The translations under genes were made by a program, and so were the position numbers. The notes beneath the pieces are model-generated. The model had not been told where the DNA came from and made no database searches. It saw nothing but the letters and a program-made list of their open reading frames with translations. A stretch of DNA of 64,000 nucleotides from assembly GCF_000687875.1 (NCBI RefSeq), contig NZ_JHYG01000001.1, positions 1 through 64,000 on the forward strand. The letters are read 5' to 3'. This document shows positions 9,101 to 18,007 of the stretch, one piece after another (the stretch's first letter is position 1; every line of letters starts with the position of its first letter). The stretch comes from Acidocella facilis ATCC 35904 (GTDB lineage: Bacteria; Pseudomonadota; Alphaproteobacteria; Acetobacterales; Acetobacteraceae).

Positions 9101-9115
9101 CACCCCCAAAAGCTT

Positions 9116-9892
9116 TTATGACTCCAGGATCACTGACACTGGGACATGGTCGCTGGGCTGGGTTTTTCCACGCTCATCCTTGTGAATAATCACATGCTGT
9201 AACCGCTCCGCCAGCCTGGGCGAGAGCAAAGCATGGTCGATCCGCAGCCCGATATTCCGGTCCCACGCCCCGCCCTGATAATCCCAAAACGTATAAAGCG
9301 TGTCCTTGGGATGCAGGGCCCGCACCGCCTCGGTCAGCCCGGTATGCAGCAGCGCATGGAAGGCGGCCCGGGTTTCCGGGCGGATCAGCGCATCATTCGC
9401 CGGCAAGGCGCGGGGCGCGAAATCCGCGTCGGTCGGGCAGACATTATAATCCCCGGCCAGGATGAAATCCTCATCTGCCGCCATCAGCGCCGTTGCATGT
9501 TCGCGCAGCGCCGCCATCCAGTGCAGCTTATACTGGTAGCCGGCCTCGCCGCCGGAATTGCCATTGGGCAGATACAGCCCGCCAATGCGCATGCCCGCCG
9601 CCTTCACTTCGACAAAGCGTGAATGCGCATCCGCCTCGCCCATGCCGGGCAGGCGGCGATGCGTCACCTCCACCCCCCCCTTATGCAGGATGGCGACACC
9701 ATTATAGGATTTCTGGCCGACAATCTCCGCCTCATAGCCAAGGGCAGAGAAGGCCATGCCGGGGAACTGGTGCGCCTCGCATTTGATCTCCTGCAGCAGC
9801 AGGAAATCCGGCTGTTCGCGTTCCAGGAACGAGGCGACATGCGTTTCGCGCATGCGCACGGAATTCACATTCCAGGTGGTGATTTTCAGCAC
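9116..9892 (-). CDS. xthA: Exodeoxyribonuclease III / AP endonuclease
   Basis: A 258-residue endonuclease/exonuclease/phosphatase-fold enzyme of base excision repair that cleaves DNA at abasic sites. It starts MLKITTWNVNSVRMR. The metal-binding glutamate is in LLLQEIKCE, the catalytic tyrosine region is GGLYLPNG, followed by LAGDYNV, IDHALLS and the terminal SDHVPV. Length matches the family. It lies 9 bp downstream of erpA on the same strand, so the two are probably co-transcribed. Confidence 0.93.
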   Translation of the reverse strand: MLKITTWNVNSVRMRETHVASFLEREQPDFLLLQEIKCEAHQFPGMAFSALGYEAEIVGQKSYNGVAILHKGGVEVTHRRLPGMGEADAHSRFVEVKAAGMRIGGLYLPNGNSGGEAGYQYKLHWMAALREHATALMAADEDFILAGDYNVCPTDADFAPRALPANDALIRPETRAAFHALLHTGLTEAVRALHPKDTLYTFWDYQGGAWDRNIGLRIDHALLSPRLAERLQHVIIHKDERGKTQPSDHVPVSVILES

Positions 9893-9901
9893 GGGGAGGG
9901 G

Positions 9902-10243
9902 TCAGTCGACCGAGAAGGAGGTGCCGCAGCCGCAGGAGGCGGTGGCATTCGGGTTCTTCACCAGGAAATGCGCGCCCATCAGGCTGTCCTTGAAATCCAG
10001 CTCGGCCCCGGCCAGGAAATCCAGGCTCACCGGGTCCACCAACACTTTCGCGCCGTCGCGCTCCAGCACCAGATCATCCGGCGCGCTGGCGGCGGTGAGG
10101 TCGAATTTATATTGCAGGCCGGAGCAGCCGCCGGCCAGAACCTCAACCCGCAGCGCCTGGGCGCTGGGGTCGTCAGCCAGGATTTCCGCCACCCGGGCGG
10201 CGGCGGAGGCGGAAATGGCGAAAGGGGCAATCACGTCGCTCAT
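9902..10243 (-). CDS. erpA: Fe-S cluster insertion protein ErpA-like
   Basis: A 113-residue A-type carrier with ligand cysteines in LAGGCSGLQYKFDL and SCGCGTSFSVD. It starts MSDVIAPFAISASAAARV. ErpA-type carriers deliver [4Fe-4S] clusters to specific target proteins. It is the second A-type protein near the suf operon but is transcribed the opposite way, together with xth. Assignment to ErpA rather than IscA is by length and context and is less certain than the family. Confidence 0.85.
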   Translation of the reverse strand: MSDVIAPFAISASAAARVAEILADDPSAQALRVEVLAGGCSGLQYKFDLTAASAPDDLVLERDGAKVLVDPVSLDFLAGAELDFKDSLMGAHFLVKNPNATASCGCGTSFSVD

Positions 10244-10304
10244 GGCGCTTATATAGCGTGTCGCCCCCTTGGAGGTAAGGCCACGCTGTTCTAAAGCCCT
10301 GCCT

Positions 10305-11447
10305 ATGGAGAAAGCCCCCTATGCCGTGCAGGAAGGCGAAAGCCGCGGCCGCGTGCATGACCAGGCACGCTCGGACGAGCGCAGCCCCTTCCAGCGCGAC
10401 CGCGACCGCGTGGTGCACAGCTCGGCCTTTCGCAAGCTGCAATATAAAACCCAGGTCTTCATCAACCGCGAGGGGGATTTCTACCGCACGCGGCTGACCC
10501 ACAGCCTGGAAGTGGCGCAGATCGCCCGCGCCATCGCCCGCGCCTTGCGCTTCGATGAAGACCTCACCGAATGCCTGGCTTTGGCGCATGATCTCGGCCA
10601 TCCGCCCTTCGGCCATGCCGGCGAGACCGGGCTGGACGAGGCGCTGAAGGAGTTCGGCGGCTTCGACCATAATGACCAGAGCTTTCGCGTCGTCACCCAG
10701 CTCGAATATCGCTACGCGGCATTCGATGGGCTGAACCTGACCTGGGAGAGCCTGGAGGGGCTGGCCAAACATAATGGCCCGCTGAAAAACCCGCCGCCCA
10801 CTATTGCGGCCTTCAACGAAGCGCATGATCTCGACCTCGCCCGGCAGACCTCCGGCGAGGCGCAGATCGCCGCCTTCTCCGACGATATCGCCTATAACAC
10901 CCACGACCTGGATGATGGGCTGCGCGCCGGGCTGTTCGCCTTCGAGGATATTCTGGAGCTGCCGGTGATCGGCGATTTGCTGCGCGATGCCCGCAAGCTC
11001 ACCGACCAGCCCCAGCGCATCCGCGCCGAGCTGAGCCGCCGGGTGATCAATTGCCTGGTGCATGACACGCTGGCCGAAAGCGGGCGCCGCTTGGCCGCGC
11101 TGGCCCCCACTTCCTGCGCGGATATCCGCGCCCATGCGGGGGCGGTGATCGGCTTCTCCGAGGAAATCCGCCAGGCGAATATCGCGCTGAAGCGCTTCCT
11201 GATGGCCCGCATGTACCGGCATTGGAAGCTGAACCGGATGAATTATAAATGCAGCCATGTCACCCGCACTTTGGGCAGCCTGCTGCTGAAGCGCCCGGAG
11301 CTGCTGCCCGATGATTGGCGCGCCCGCGCCGGCAAGCCCGAAACCCCGCAAGCCGCCGCCGCGGTGCGCGATTATGTGGCCGGCATGACCGACCGCTACG
11401 CCCAGGACGAATTTTCCCGTTTGACCGATCCCTCGGTTCCCGCTTGA
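10305..11447 (+). CDS. dgt: Deoxyguanosinetriphosphate triphosphohydrolase-like protein
   Basis: A 380-residue HD-domain dNTPase that hydrolyses dGTP or related dNTPs to the nucleoside and tripolyphosphate. Metal and active-site motifs are TRLTHSLEVAQIARAIAR and the HD pair in LAHDLGHPPFGHAGE, followed by FDHNDQSFR and SDDIAYNTHDLDDG. The start is the ATG at 10305 giving MEKAPYAVQEG; the frame is open upstream from a TTG. argS follows after 8 bp. Length is close to the bacterial type 2 dGTPase-like family. Confidence 0.9.
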   Translation: MEKAPYAVQEGESRGRVHDQARSDERSPFQRDRDRVVHSSAFRKLQYKTQVFINREGDFYRTRLTHSLEVAQIARAIARALRFDEDLTECLALAHDLGHPPFGHAGETGLDEALKEFGGFDHNDQSFRVVTQLEYRYAAFDGLNLTWESLEGLAKHNGPLKNPPPTIAAFNEAHDLDLARQTSGEAQIAAFSDDIAYNTHDLDDGLRAGLFAFEDILELPVIGDLLRDARKLTDQPQRIRAELSRRVINCLVHDTLAESGRRLAALAPTSCADIRAHAGAVIGFSEEIRQANIALKRFLMARMYRHWKLNRMNYKCSHVTRTLGSLLLKRPELLPDDWRARAGKPETPQAAAAVRDYVAGMTDRYAQDEFSRLTDPSVPA

Positions 11448-11455
11448 GAGACAAG

Positions 11456-13189
11456 ATGCAAGACGAAAATCTGTTTGCCGTGCTGCGCGGCAAGGTGCTG
11501 GCCGCCCTTGAAACACTGGCCCCGGGCCTCGCCCCGGAAATCCTGGCACGGGTGGAGGTCACCCCCACCAAGGATGCCGCGCATGGCGATATGGCGACCA
11601 ACGCCGCGATGATCGCCGCCAAGCCGGCCGGCAAGAACCCGCGTGAGCTGGCGGCCGGGCTGGTGGCGGCCCTCTCCGGCCAGCACGGCATCGAAAAGGC
11701 TGAGGCGGCGGGGCCGGGCTTCGTCAACCTCACCCTCTCGCCCGCCTTGCTGCTGGCCCAGCTGCCGGTGATCCTCGCCGCCCAGGAGGCCTACGGGCAG
11801 GGCGCGGCGCGGCCGGGCAAGATCAATGTGGAATATGTCTCCGCCAACCCCACCGGGCCGCTGCATGTCGGCCATTGCCGGGGGGCGGTGGTGGGCGATG
11901 CGCTGGCCAATCTGCTGCGCAAGGCCGGGCATGACGTGGTCAAGGAATATTACGTCAACGATGCCGGGGCCCAGGTGCAGGCTTTGGCCCGCTCCAGCTA
12001 TGTCCGGTATCTCGAGGCGCTCGGCCGGTCGACTGACGCCTATATCGAGAGCGTGCCCGGCGGCATGCAATATGGCGGCGCCTATCTCATCCCCATCGGC
12101 CAGGCGCTGGCGGAAAAATATGGCGGCACCTACGCCGAGGCGCCGGAAGCCGCATGGCTGGATCTGTTCCGGGATTTCGCCATCGAGCACATGATGGGCA
12201 TGATCCGTGAGGATCTGGCCGCCTTGGGCGTGCATCACGACGTCTTCTCCTCCGAGCGCGCGCTGGTGGAGAATGGCGGGGTGGAGCGCGGGCTGGATGC
12301 GCTGCGCGAAAAAGGCCTGATCTATCGCGGCATTCTGGAGCCGCCCAAGGGCAAAACCCCGGAAGACTGGGAGCCGCGCGAGCAGGAACTGTTCCGCTCC
12401 ACCGAATATGGCGACGACGTGGACCGCCCTGTCTCCAAATCCGATGGCAGCTACACCTATTTCGCCAACGACATCGCCTATCATAACGACAAGATCATCC
12501 GCGGCCCGCAGGCCGACCTGATCGACGTGCTGGGCGCCGACCATGGCGGCTATGTGAAGCGCATGCAGGCGGCGGTGAAGGCGCTCTCCGGCGGGCGGCT
12601 GGATGTGGTGCTCTGCCAGATCGTCAAGGTGGTGAAGGATGGCGCGCCGGTCAAAATGTCCAAGCGCGCCGGCACCTTCGTCGAGCTGCGGGATCTGATC
12701 GACGAGGTCGGGCCGAATGCCGTGCGTTTCCTGATGCTGATGCGCAAATCTGACGCGCAGATGGAGTTCGATCTCAACGCCGCCGTGGCGCAGACCCGCG
12801 AAAACCCGGTTTTCTATGTGCAATACGCGCATGCGCGGGCGCGCTCGGTGTTGCGCGCCGCCCCCGCGCCTTCCGCCGAGGCGGATTTCTCCACCCTCAC
12901 CGCGCCGGAAGAGATGGCGCTGCTGCGCCGGCTGCTCACCTGGCCGCGTCTGGTCGAGCAGGCGGCGGAGGCGCGCGAGCCGCATCGCGTGGCGTTTTTC
13001 CTGTATGATCTGGCTTCGGATTTCCATGCGCTTTGGAATGCCGGGCGTGATAACGCCGCCTTGCGCTTCCTGCAGGAGGATAAGCCCGAGGAGACGGCGG
13101 CGCGCATCGGGCTTGTGGCGGCGACCGCCATCGTGCTTCGCTCGGCCCTGGCCGTGCTTGGCGTCACGCCGGTTGAGGAAATGAGGTAA
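11456..13189 (+). CDS. argS: Arginyl-tRNA synthetase
   Basis: A 577-residue class I aminoacyl-tRNA synthetase. The N-terminal additional domain covers about residues 1-110. The HIGH-type motif is NPTGPLHVGHCRGA and the KMSKS-type motif is VKMSKRAGTFVEL. The C-terminal DALR anticodon-binding domain includes FYVQYAHARARSVLR and ends VTPVEEMR. I choose the ATG at 11456 (MQDENLFAVLRG); upstream in-frame codons overlap dgt. It is followed after 4 bp by the SPOR-domain gene. Confidence 0.96.
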   Translation: MQDENLFAVLRGKVLAALETLAPGLAPEILARVEVTPTKDAAHGDMATNAAMIAAKPAGKNPRELAAGLVAALSGQHGIEKAEAAGPGFVNLTLSPALLLAQLPVILAAQEAYGQGAARPGKINVEYVSANPTGPLHVGHCRGAVVGDALANLLRKAGHDVVKEYYVNDAGAQVQALARSSYVRYLEALGRSTDAYIESVPGGMQYGGAYLIPIGQALAEKYGGTYAEAPEAAWLDLFRDFAIEHMMGMIREDLAALGVHHDVFSSERALVENGGVERGLDALREKGLIYRGILEPPKGKTPEDWEPREQELFRSTEYGDDVDRPVSKSDGSYTYFANDIAYHNDKIIRGPQADLIDVLGADHGGYVKRMQAAVKALSGGRLDVVLCQIVKVVKDGAPVKMSKRAGTFVELRDLIDEVGPNAVRFLMLMRKSDAQMEFDLNAAVAQTRENPVFYVQYAHARARSVLRAAPAPSAEADFSTLTAPEEMALLRRLLTWPRLVEQAAEAREPHRVAFFLYDLASDFHALWNAGRDNAALRFLQEDKPEETAARIGLVAATAIVLRSALAVLGVTPVEEMR

Positions 13190-13193
13190 GGAT

Positions 13194-13967
13194 TTGCAGG
13201 AAGACGACGACGATTTCCTGTATCGGCCGCATCGCGCCAAGGGCCAGCGGCTGGACCCGGCGATCCAGCGCATGGCGATCGCCGCGGGCGGGGTTTCGGT
13301 GCTGGTCATCGTCGTCGCCTGGGTCTGGAGCGGCATCCATCCTTACACCTTCGGGCCGCCGCCGGTGGTCGAGCCGCCGGCGACACCCTTGCGCGTGGTC
13401 CCGGCCGATCCTGGCGGGCTGGTGGTGCCGGGTGCCAATATTCCCATCATGTCCGGTGAGATGAGCGACAAGGCGCCGCGCCTGGCCGCCCCTGGCCAGG
13501 CGCCGGATATCGCGGCGCTGGACCAGGCGGCGGGGCTGAACCAGCCGCCCGCCCAGATGGCGCAGGCCGCCCCGCCGGCCGCACCGGGGACAAGCCCGGA
13601 TGACGCGCCGGCGCCGGCCAACGCCACCCCGGCCACCACCGATAAGCCGCAGAACATCACCCCCGCCGCCTCGCAGACGCCGCGCCCTGGCTCCACCGCC
13701 AGCAGCGCGGCCCAGGCCGAGGGAATGAGCGCGGTGCAGCTCGCCGCCACAGGGGATGAAAGCGGCGCGCTCGCCACCTGGACCAAGCTGCAGAAGCAGT
13801 TCCCGGACCTGCTCTCCGGGCGCACGCCGGAGATCATCCCGGCGATCGTCAACGGGCAGAGCGTCTGGCGGCTGCGCATTGGCGGTTTCCCCTCCGGCGC
13901 GGCGGCGAAAGCCTTCTGTGACAATCTCACCTCCAAGGGCGCGGCTTGTGCCGTGGCGGCATTTTGA
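13194..13967 (+). CDS. SPOR-domain inner-membrane protein
   Basis: A 257-residue bitopic membrane protein with a cytosolic N-terminus rich in Asp/Arg, one transmembrane helix at about residues 27-46, a long Pro/Ala-rich periplasmic linker (about 55-180), and a SPOR domain at about 185-257 (WRLRIGGFPSGAAAKAFC). SPOR domains bind denuded glycan strands at the division septum, so a cell-envelope or division role is likely. The start is a TTG preceded by GAGGTAAGGA. The gene lies between argS and nagZ, as in many alphaproteobacteria, and overlaps the nagZ start. Confidence 0.85.
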   Translation: MQEDDDDFLYRPHRAKGQRLDPAIQRMAIAAGGVSVLVIVVAWVWSGIHPYTFGPPPVVEPPATPLRVVPADPGGLVVPGANIPIMSGEMSDKAPRLAAPGQAPDIAALDQAAGLNQPPAQMAQAAPPAAPGTSPDDAPAPANATPATTDKPQNITPAASQTPRPGSTASSAAQAEGMSAVQLAATGDESGALATWTKLQKQFPDLLSGRTPEIIPAIVNGQSVWRLRIGGFPSGAAAKAFCDNLTSKGAACAVAAF

Positions 13968-14815
13968 AACCAGCGATTCTGGGGATTTCCGGCCTCTCCC
14001 TCACGGGTGAGGAGCGCGCGTTGTTCCGTGACCACGCGCCGCGCGGGGCGATTTTGTTCAAGCGCAACATCGCCGATCCGGCGCAGCTTGCTGATCTGAC
14101 GGCGGAACTGAAAGCCATCCTGCCAGCGGGCGCGGTGCTGATGGTGGACCAGGAAGGCGGGCGCGTCGCCCGGCTGCGCAGCCCCCATTGGCCCGAGCTG
14201 CCCGCCGCCGGCACGCTGAAGACCGAGGCGGAGGCCTACGCCCACGGCCAGGCGCTCGGCGAAATGGTGCGCAAAGCCGGCTTCACCTGCACCGCCGCCC
14301 CGGTGCTGGATATCCGCATCCCCGGCGCCTCGGATGTGGTGGGGGACCGGGCGATTACCGGCGATGCCGAGACGGTCGGCCGGCTCGGCGGGGCAATCGC
14401 GCGCGGCATCATCGAAGCCGGCATTCTGCCGGTAATGAAGCACCTGCCCGGCCATGGGCGGGCTCTGGTCGATTCGCACGTGGCGCTGCCGGTGGTGCCC
14501 GAGCTGACGCGGGATGATCTGATCCCCTTCATCGCCAACAAGGATCTGCCCTGGGCGATGACGGCGCATGTGGTCTATGAGCAATATGACCGCTTCAATC
14601 CGGGAACCTTGTCCGAGATCGTGATCCGCGATCTGATTCGCGGCGAGATCGGGTTCCAGGGCGTGCTGGTCTCGGACGATCTGGCCATGGGCGCGCTCTC
14701 CAGCGATCCGAACCCGGCCTCGCGGGCGCGCCGGGCGCTGGCGGCGGGGTGCGATATCGCGCTTTATTGCCCGGGCGATTTCGCCGGCAACCGGGCCGTG
14801 CTGGAGGCGCTATAG
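13964..14815 (+). CDS. nagZ: Beta-N-acetylhexosaminidase NagZ (GH3)
   Basis: A 283-residue glycoside hydrolase family 3 enzyme that removes GlcNAc from anhydromuropeptides in cytosolic peptidoglycan recycling. Diagnostic motifs are VDQEGGRVARL, the catalytic loop KHLPGHGRALVDSH, and LVSDDLAMGAL with the aspartate nucleophile. The likely start is a TTG at 13964 overlapping the stop of the SPOR gene. It ends shortly after CDIALYCPGDFAG, so it is some tens of residues shorter at the C-terminus than the E. coli enzyme. It is followed directly by the M50 protease gene. Confidence 0.9.
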   Translation: MKPAILGISGLSLTGEERALFRDHAPRGAILFKRNIADPAQLADLTAELKAILPAGAVLMVDQEGGRVARLRSPHWPELPAAGTLKTEAEAYAHGQALGEMVRKAGFTCTAAPVLDIRIPGASDVVGDRAITGDAETVGRLGGAIARGIIEAGILPVMKHLPGHGRALVDSHVALPVVPELTRDDLIPFIANKDLPWAMTAHVVYEQYDRFNPGTLSEIVIRDLIRGEIGFQGVLVSDDLAMGALSSDPNPASRARRALAAGCDIALYCPGDFAGNRAVLEAL

Positions 14816-15520
14816 ATGATGCATTTTCTTAGCACCCTGATCGGGCTGGGCATCGCCATCATCCTGCATGAGCTGGCGCATGGCGTGGTCGCCTATTGGA
14901 TGGGCGACAAGACCGCACAACTGGCCGGGCGGCTGACGCTGAATCCGCTCAGACATCTGGACAAGATGGGCTCTTTCATCCTGCCGCTGATTCTGGCGGT
15001 GGGCCAGCTCGCCACGCTCGGCCATATCGCCTTTCTCTATGGCTGGGCGAAGCCGGTGCCGGTCAACCCCTTCAATCTGCATCTCGGCACCTATCGCGAG
15101 CCGCGCCGGCTGATGGCGATCGTCGCCCTGGCCGGGCCGGTGATGAATTTCATCCTGGCGCTGGGGGGCGGCGTGGCGATGCATGCGGCGGTGGCGGCGC
15201 AATCCATCCCCTGGCTGGATTTCCTGGCCTATTTCATCGAAATCAACCTGCTGCTCGGGCTGTTCAACCTGATCCCGCTGCCGCCGATGGATGGCGGGCG
15301 GATCGCGGTGGGCATTCTACCGCTACCGCTGGCGATGCGGCTGGCGCGGGCGGAAAATCTCGGCATCGCCGCGGTGCTGCTGGTTTTGTTCGTGCTGCCG
15401 GTGACGCTGCAACAATTCGGCGTGCATTTCGACCCGTTCCGTGACGTGATGGGGTTTCTGCTGCCGGCCGCCGAGCGGCTGGTGCTGGGGCTGACGGGAA
15501 ATGGCTTTGGAGACAACTGA
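14816..15520 (+). CDS. Site-2 protease family (M50) membrane metalloprotease
   Basis: A 234-residue polytopic membrane protein. The zinc motif HELAHG lies in the first transmembrane helix (residues about 18-23), and the second metal site is in PLPPMDGGRIAVG. It lacks a PDZ domain, so it belongs to the short YwhC/FtsH-type S2P group rather than RseP. The substrate is unknown. Position between nagZ and scpA is common in alphaproteobacteria. There are two possible ATG starts (14816 and 14819). The 3' end overlaps scpA by 20 bp. Confidence 0.88.
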   Translation: MMHFLSTLIGLGIAIILHELAHGVVAYWMGDKTAQLAGRLTLNPLRHLDKMGSFILPLILAVGQLATLGHIAFLYGWAKPVPVNPFNLHLGTYREPRRLMAIVALAGPVMNFILALGGGVAMHAAVAAQSIPWLDFLAYFIEINLLLGLFNLIPLPPMDGGRIAVGILPLPLAMRLARAENLGIAAVLLVLFVLPVTLQQFGVHFDPFRDVMGFLLPAAERLVLGLTGNGFGDN

Positions 15521-16259
15521 GACCCTGGTTCTGTCGCTGGAGGGGTTCGAGGGGCCGCTGGACCTGCTGCTCGAACTCGCCCGCACCCAGAAGGTGGATC
15601 TGGCGAAAATCTCCATCCTGCAGCTGGTCGAGCAATTCCTGGCGGTGATCGAAGGGGCGCGCCGCGTGCGGTTGGAGCTGGCGGCCGACTGGCTGGTGAT
15701 GGCGGCCTGGCTGACCTGGCTGAAATCGCGCCTGCTGGTGCCGCAGCTGGGCGAGCCAGAGGATGCCGAGCTTGCCGCCGAAATCCTGCAATCCCGGCTG
15801 ATGCAGCTGCAGGCGATGCGCGTCGCCGCCGCCTGGATGGGGCAACGTCCGCAGCTGAACTGGGACGTGTTCGAGCGCGGCCTGCCGGAAGACCTCACCG
15901 AGCTGGACCGCTCGCGCCTGAAGCTGGACATGACCAGCCTGCTCTCGGCTTATCTGGCCGCCCGCCGCCGGGCAGGCGCCAAACAGCGCTACCGGCCCCG
16001 ACCGATGGTGTATTTTTCGGTGCAGGATGCGTTGCAGCGCGTCGGCCGGATGCTGGGCTCGCTGCCCGATTGGGCGAGCCTGGAGCAGTTTCTCCCCGAG
16101 GGGTTGCAGGATGGCATTCCGCGCCGGGCAGCCATCTCCTCAACCCTCATCGCGGGGCTGGAAATGGCCAAGCATGGGCAGCTAGACTTGAAACAGGATG
16201 AGCGGTTCGGGCCGATTCTGATGCGACGGAAGAAGGAGAGCGACGGATCTGATGGCTGA
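15501..16259 (+). CDS. scpA: Segregation and condensation protein ScpA
   Basis: A 252-residue kleisin that links SMC heads in the bacterial condensin complex. The N-terminal motif LEGFEGPLDLLLELAR is diagnostic, followed by VDLAKISILQLVEQF and the C-terminal winged-helix region. It overlaps the M50 gene upstream and scpB downstream by 8 bp, so scpA-scpB are translationally coupled. The complex acts on the nucleoid in chromosome segregation. Confidence 0.93.
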   Translation: MALETTETLVLSLEGFEGPLDLLLELARTQKVDLAKISILQLVEQFLAVIEGARRVRLELAADWLVMAAWLTWLKSRLLVPQLGEPEDAELAAEILQSRLMQLQAMRVAAAWMGQRPQLNWDVFERGLPEDLTELDRSRLKLDMTSLLSAYLAARRRAGAKQRYRPRPMVYFSVQDALQRVGRMLGSLPDWASLEQFLPEGLQDGIPRRAAISSTLIAGLEMAKHGQLDLKQDERFGPILMRRKKESDGSDG

Positions 16260-16872
16260 AGCCTTTACGCTGCCGATGCGCCTGGCCGAAGCGGCGATTT
16301 TCGCCGCCACCCAGCCGGTGACGGCCAGGATGCTGGCCAATCTGCTGCCGGTGGATACGGATGTGGATGCGGTGATGAGCGATCTGGTCACCGCTTATGC
16401 CTCGCGCGGGGTGAATATCGTCATGGTCGGCGGCGGCTGGCAGTTGCGCACCGCGCCTGACCTCGCCCCGGCCTTGCGCAAGGTAGTGGAGCTGCCGCGC
16501 CGTCTGCCGCGCGTGGCGATGGAGAGCCTGGCCATCATCGCCTATCACCAGCCGGTCACCCGCACCGAGATCGAGGAAATCCGCGGCGCCGCGCTCTCGC
16601 AGACCACGCTGGATCTGCTGCTGGAAAACGGGCTGATCACGCCCAAGGGCCGCAAGGAGACCCCCGGCCGGCCGACCCTCTGGGGCACCACGCCAAATTT
16701 CCTCGCCCAGTTCGGGCTGAATGATCTGCGCGAGATGCCCAAGCGCGAGGAGCTGCTGATCGATGCGAACGGGCCGGCCCTTGCTGCGCCGCCAGCCGAG
16801 GCCGATGCGCAGCCGCAGGAGGCGGGGCAGCCGGATGAGGCGGCGGGGGTGGAAGACGCGAAACCCGAATGA
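16252..16872 (+). CDS. scpB: Segregation and condensation protein ScpB
   Basis: A 206-residue protein with two winged-helix domains that binds ScpA in condensin. Recognisable parts are PMRLAEAAIFAATQPVTA, the IIAYHQPVTRTEIEEIRG motif, and LITPKGRKETPGRPTLWGTT. The last 35 residues are a Pro/Ala/Glu-rich tail. It overlaps scpA and, by 4 bp, chaC. Confidence 0.93.
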   Translation: MAEAFTLPMRLAEAAIFAATQPVTARMLANLLPVDTDVDAVMSDLVTAYASRGVNIVMVGGGWQLRTAPDLAPALRKVVELPRRLPRVAMESLAIIAYHQPVTRTEIEEIRGAALSQTTLDLLLENGLITPKGRKETPGRPTLWGTTPNFLAQFGLNDLREMPKREELLIDANGPALAAPPAEADAQPQEAGQPDEAAGVEDAKPE

Positions 16873-17540
16873 GCCCGCTGCGCATCACCCGTGAGACGCT
16901 GATGGACGGCACTTTGCGTGCCCGCCAGCGCGAATATGCCGCCGCCCATCCGGACATGCGCTGGCGCACCGAAGCGGAGATGAAGCAGATTTTCGATGAG
17001 ATACTGGCCGCGCATCCGGCGGACGAAGATCTCTGGGTGTTCGGCTATGGCTCGCTGATCTGGAATCCGGCCTTCGATTACGAGGCGAAGAGCTGCGCCC
17101 TGCTGCGCGGCTGGCATCGGCGTTTCTGCCTGCGCATGTTCATCGGGCGCGGCACGCCGGAGACGCCGGGTGTGATGCTGGCGCTCGACCGCGGCGGGGC
17201 CTGCCGGGGGGTGGCGTTCCGAATCGCGGCTGAGAAAATCCGCCAGGAGCTGTGGCTGCTCTGGCAGCGGGAAATGTATGGCGGCGCCTATAATGCCCGC
17301 TGGGTGCGGCTTGAGGCCGGGGGCAAGCCGGTGCGGGCGATCACCTTCGTCATCAATCCCGACCATCCACGCTATATCAAGGAGCTTTCGGTGGAGCAGA
17401 CGGCGGCGCTGATCGCCTCCGGAAGGGGGGATCTCGGCACCTGCCGGGAATATTTCGAAAACACCGTCGAGCATCTGCGCGCGCTGGGGGTGAAGGATGC
17501 GGCGCTGGCGCGGATTGCCGCGTCTTTGCCATCCGCGTGA
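16869..17540 (+). CDS. chaC: Gamma-glutamylcyclotransferase ChaC
   Basis: A 223-residue ChaC-family enzyme that cleaves glutathione to 5-oxoproline and Cys-Gly. The substrate loop VFGYGSLIWNP (about residues 56-66) is diagnostic; RGWHRRFCLR and the catalytic-glutamate region LWQREMYGGAY follow. The start ATG overlaps the scpB stop. It is the last gene of the run before tatB. Position after scpB suggests co-transcription without a functional link. Confidence 0.9.
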   Translation: MSPLRITRETLMDGTLRARQREYAAAHPDMRWRTEAEMKQIFDEILAAHPADEDLWVFGYGSLIWNPAFDYEAKSCALLRGWHRRFCLRMFIGRGTPETPGVMLALDRGGACRGVAFRIAAEKIRQELWLLWQREMYGGAYNARWVRLEAGGKPVRAITFVINPDHPRYIKELSVEQTAALIASGRGDLGTCREYFENTVEHLRALGVKDAALARIAASLPSA

Positions 17541-17563
17541 GGGCCTGCTAGCAAGCCTGCGCG

Positions 17564-18007
17564 ATGTTTGGATTGTCATGGGGTGAAATCGGGCTGATCA
17601 TGGCGGTGGCATTGATTGCCATTGGGCCAAAGGATCTGCCTGTCGCGATCAGGACCGTCACCGGGCTGATCAAGAAGGCGCGCGGCATGGCCTCGGAATT
17701 CCAGGGCCATCTGGACGAGATGATGCGCGAGGCGAATCTCTCGGACGTGAAGGGCGAGATCGACAAGCTCCGCCGATTCGATTTCCGCACCGCCGCCGAA
17801 ACCGCTTTGGACCCGGATGGCAGCCTGCGCGCCACCGCCAAGGAGGTGAATGACAGCGTCGAGACGCAGACCGTCACCGCCTACAAACCGCCGGCCGTGG
17901 TCGAGGAGGCACCGCCCGATGCCCCTGCCGTCATCCCGCCCGAGGCCGCGCGCAAGGCGCCCACACCCGCTTTCATTCCGCCTGGCACCAGGCGCTGGGG
18001 TTTTTAA
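17564..18007 (+). CDS. tatB: Sec-independent translocase subunit TatB
   Basis: A 147-residue protein with one N-terminal transmembrane helix followed by an amphipathic helix: MFGLSWGEIGLIMAVALIAI, then GPKDLPVAIRTV. TatB with TatC binds twin-arginine signal peptides. The C-terminal half is Pro/Ala-rich and variable. tatC follows immediately with no gap. A tatA gene is not next to it and is not in this window. Confidence 0.93.
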   Translation: MFGLSWGEIGLIMAVALIAIGPKDLPVAIRTVTGLIKKARGMASEFQGHLDEMMREANLSDVKGEIDKLRRFDFRTAAETALDPDGSLRATAKEVNDSVETQTVTAYKPPAVVEEAPPDAPAVIPPEAARKAPTPAFIPPGTRRWGF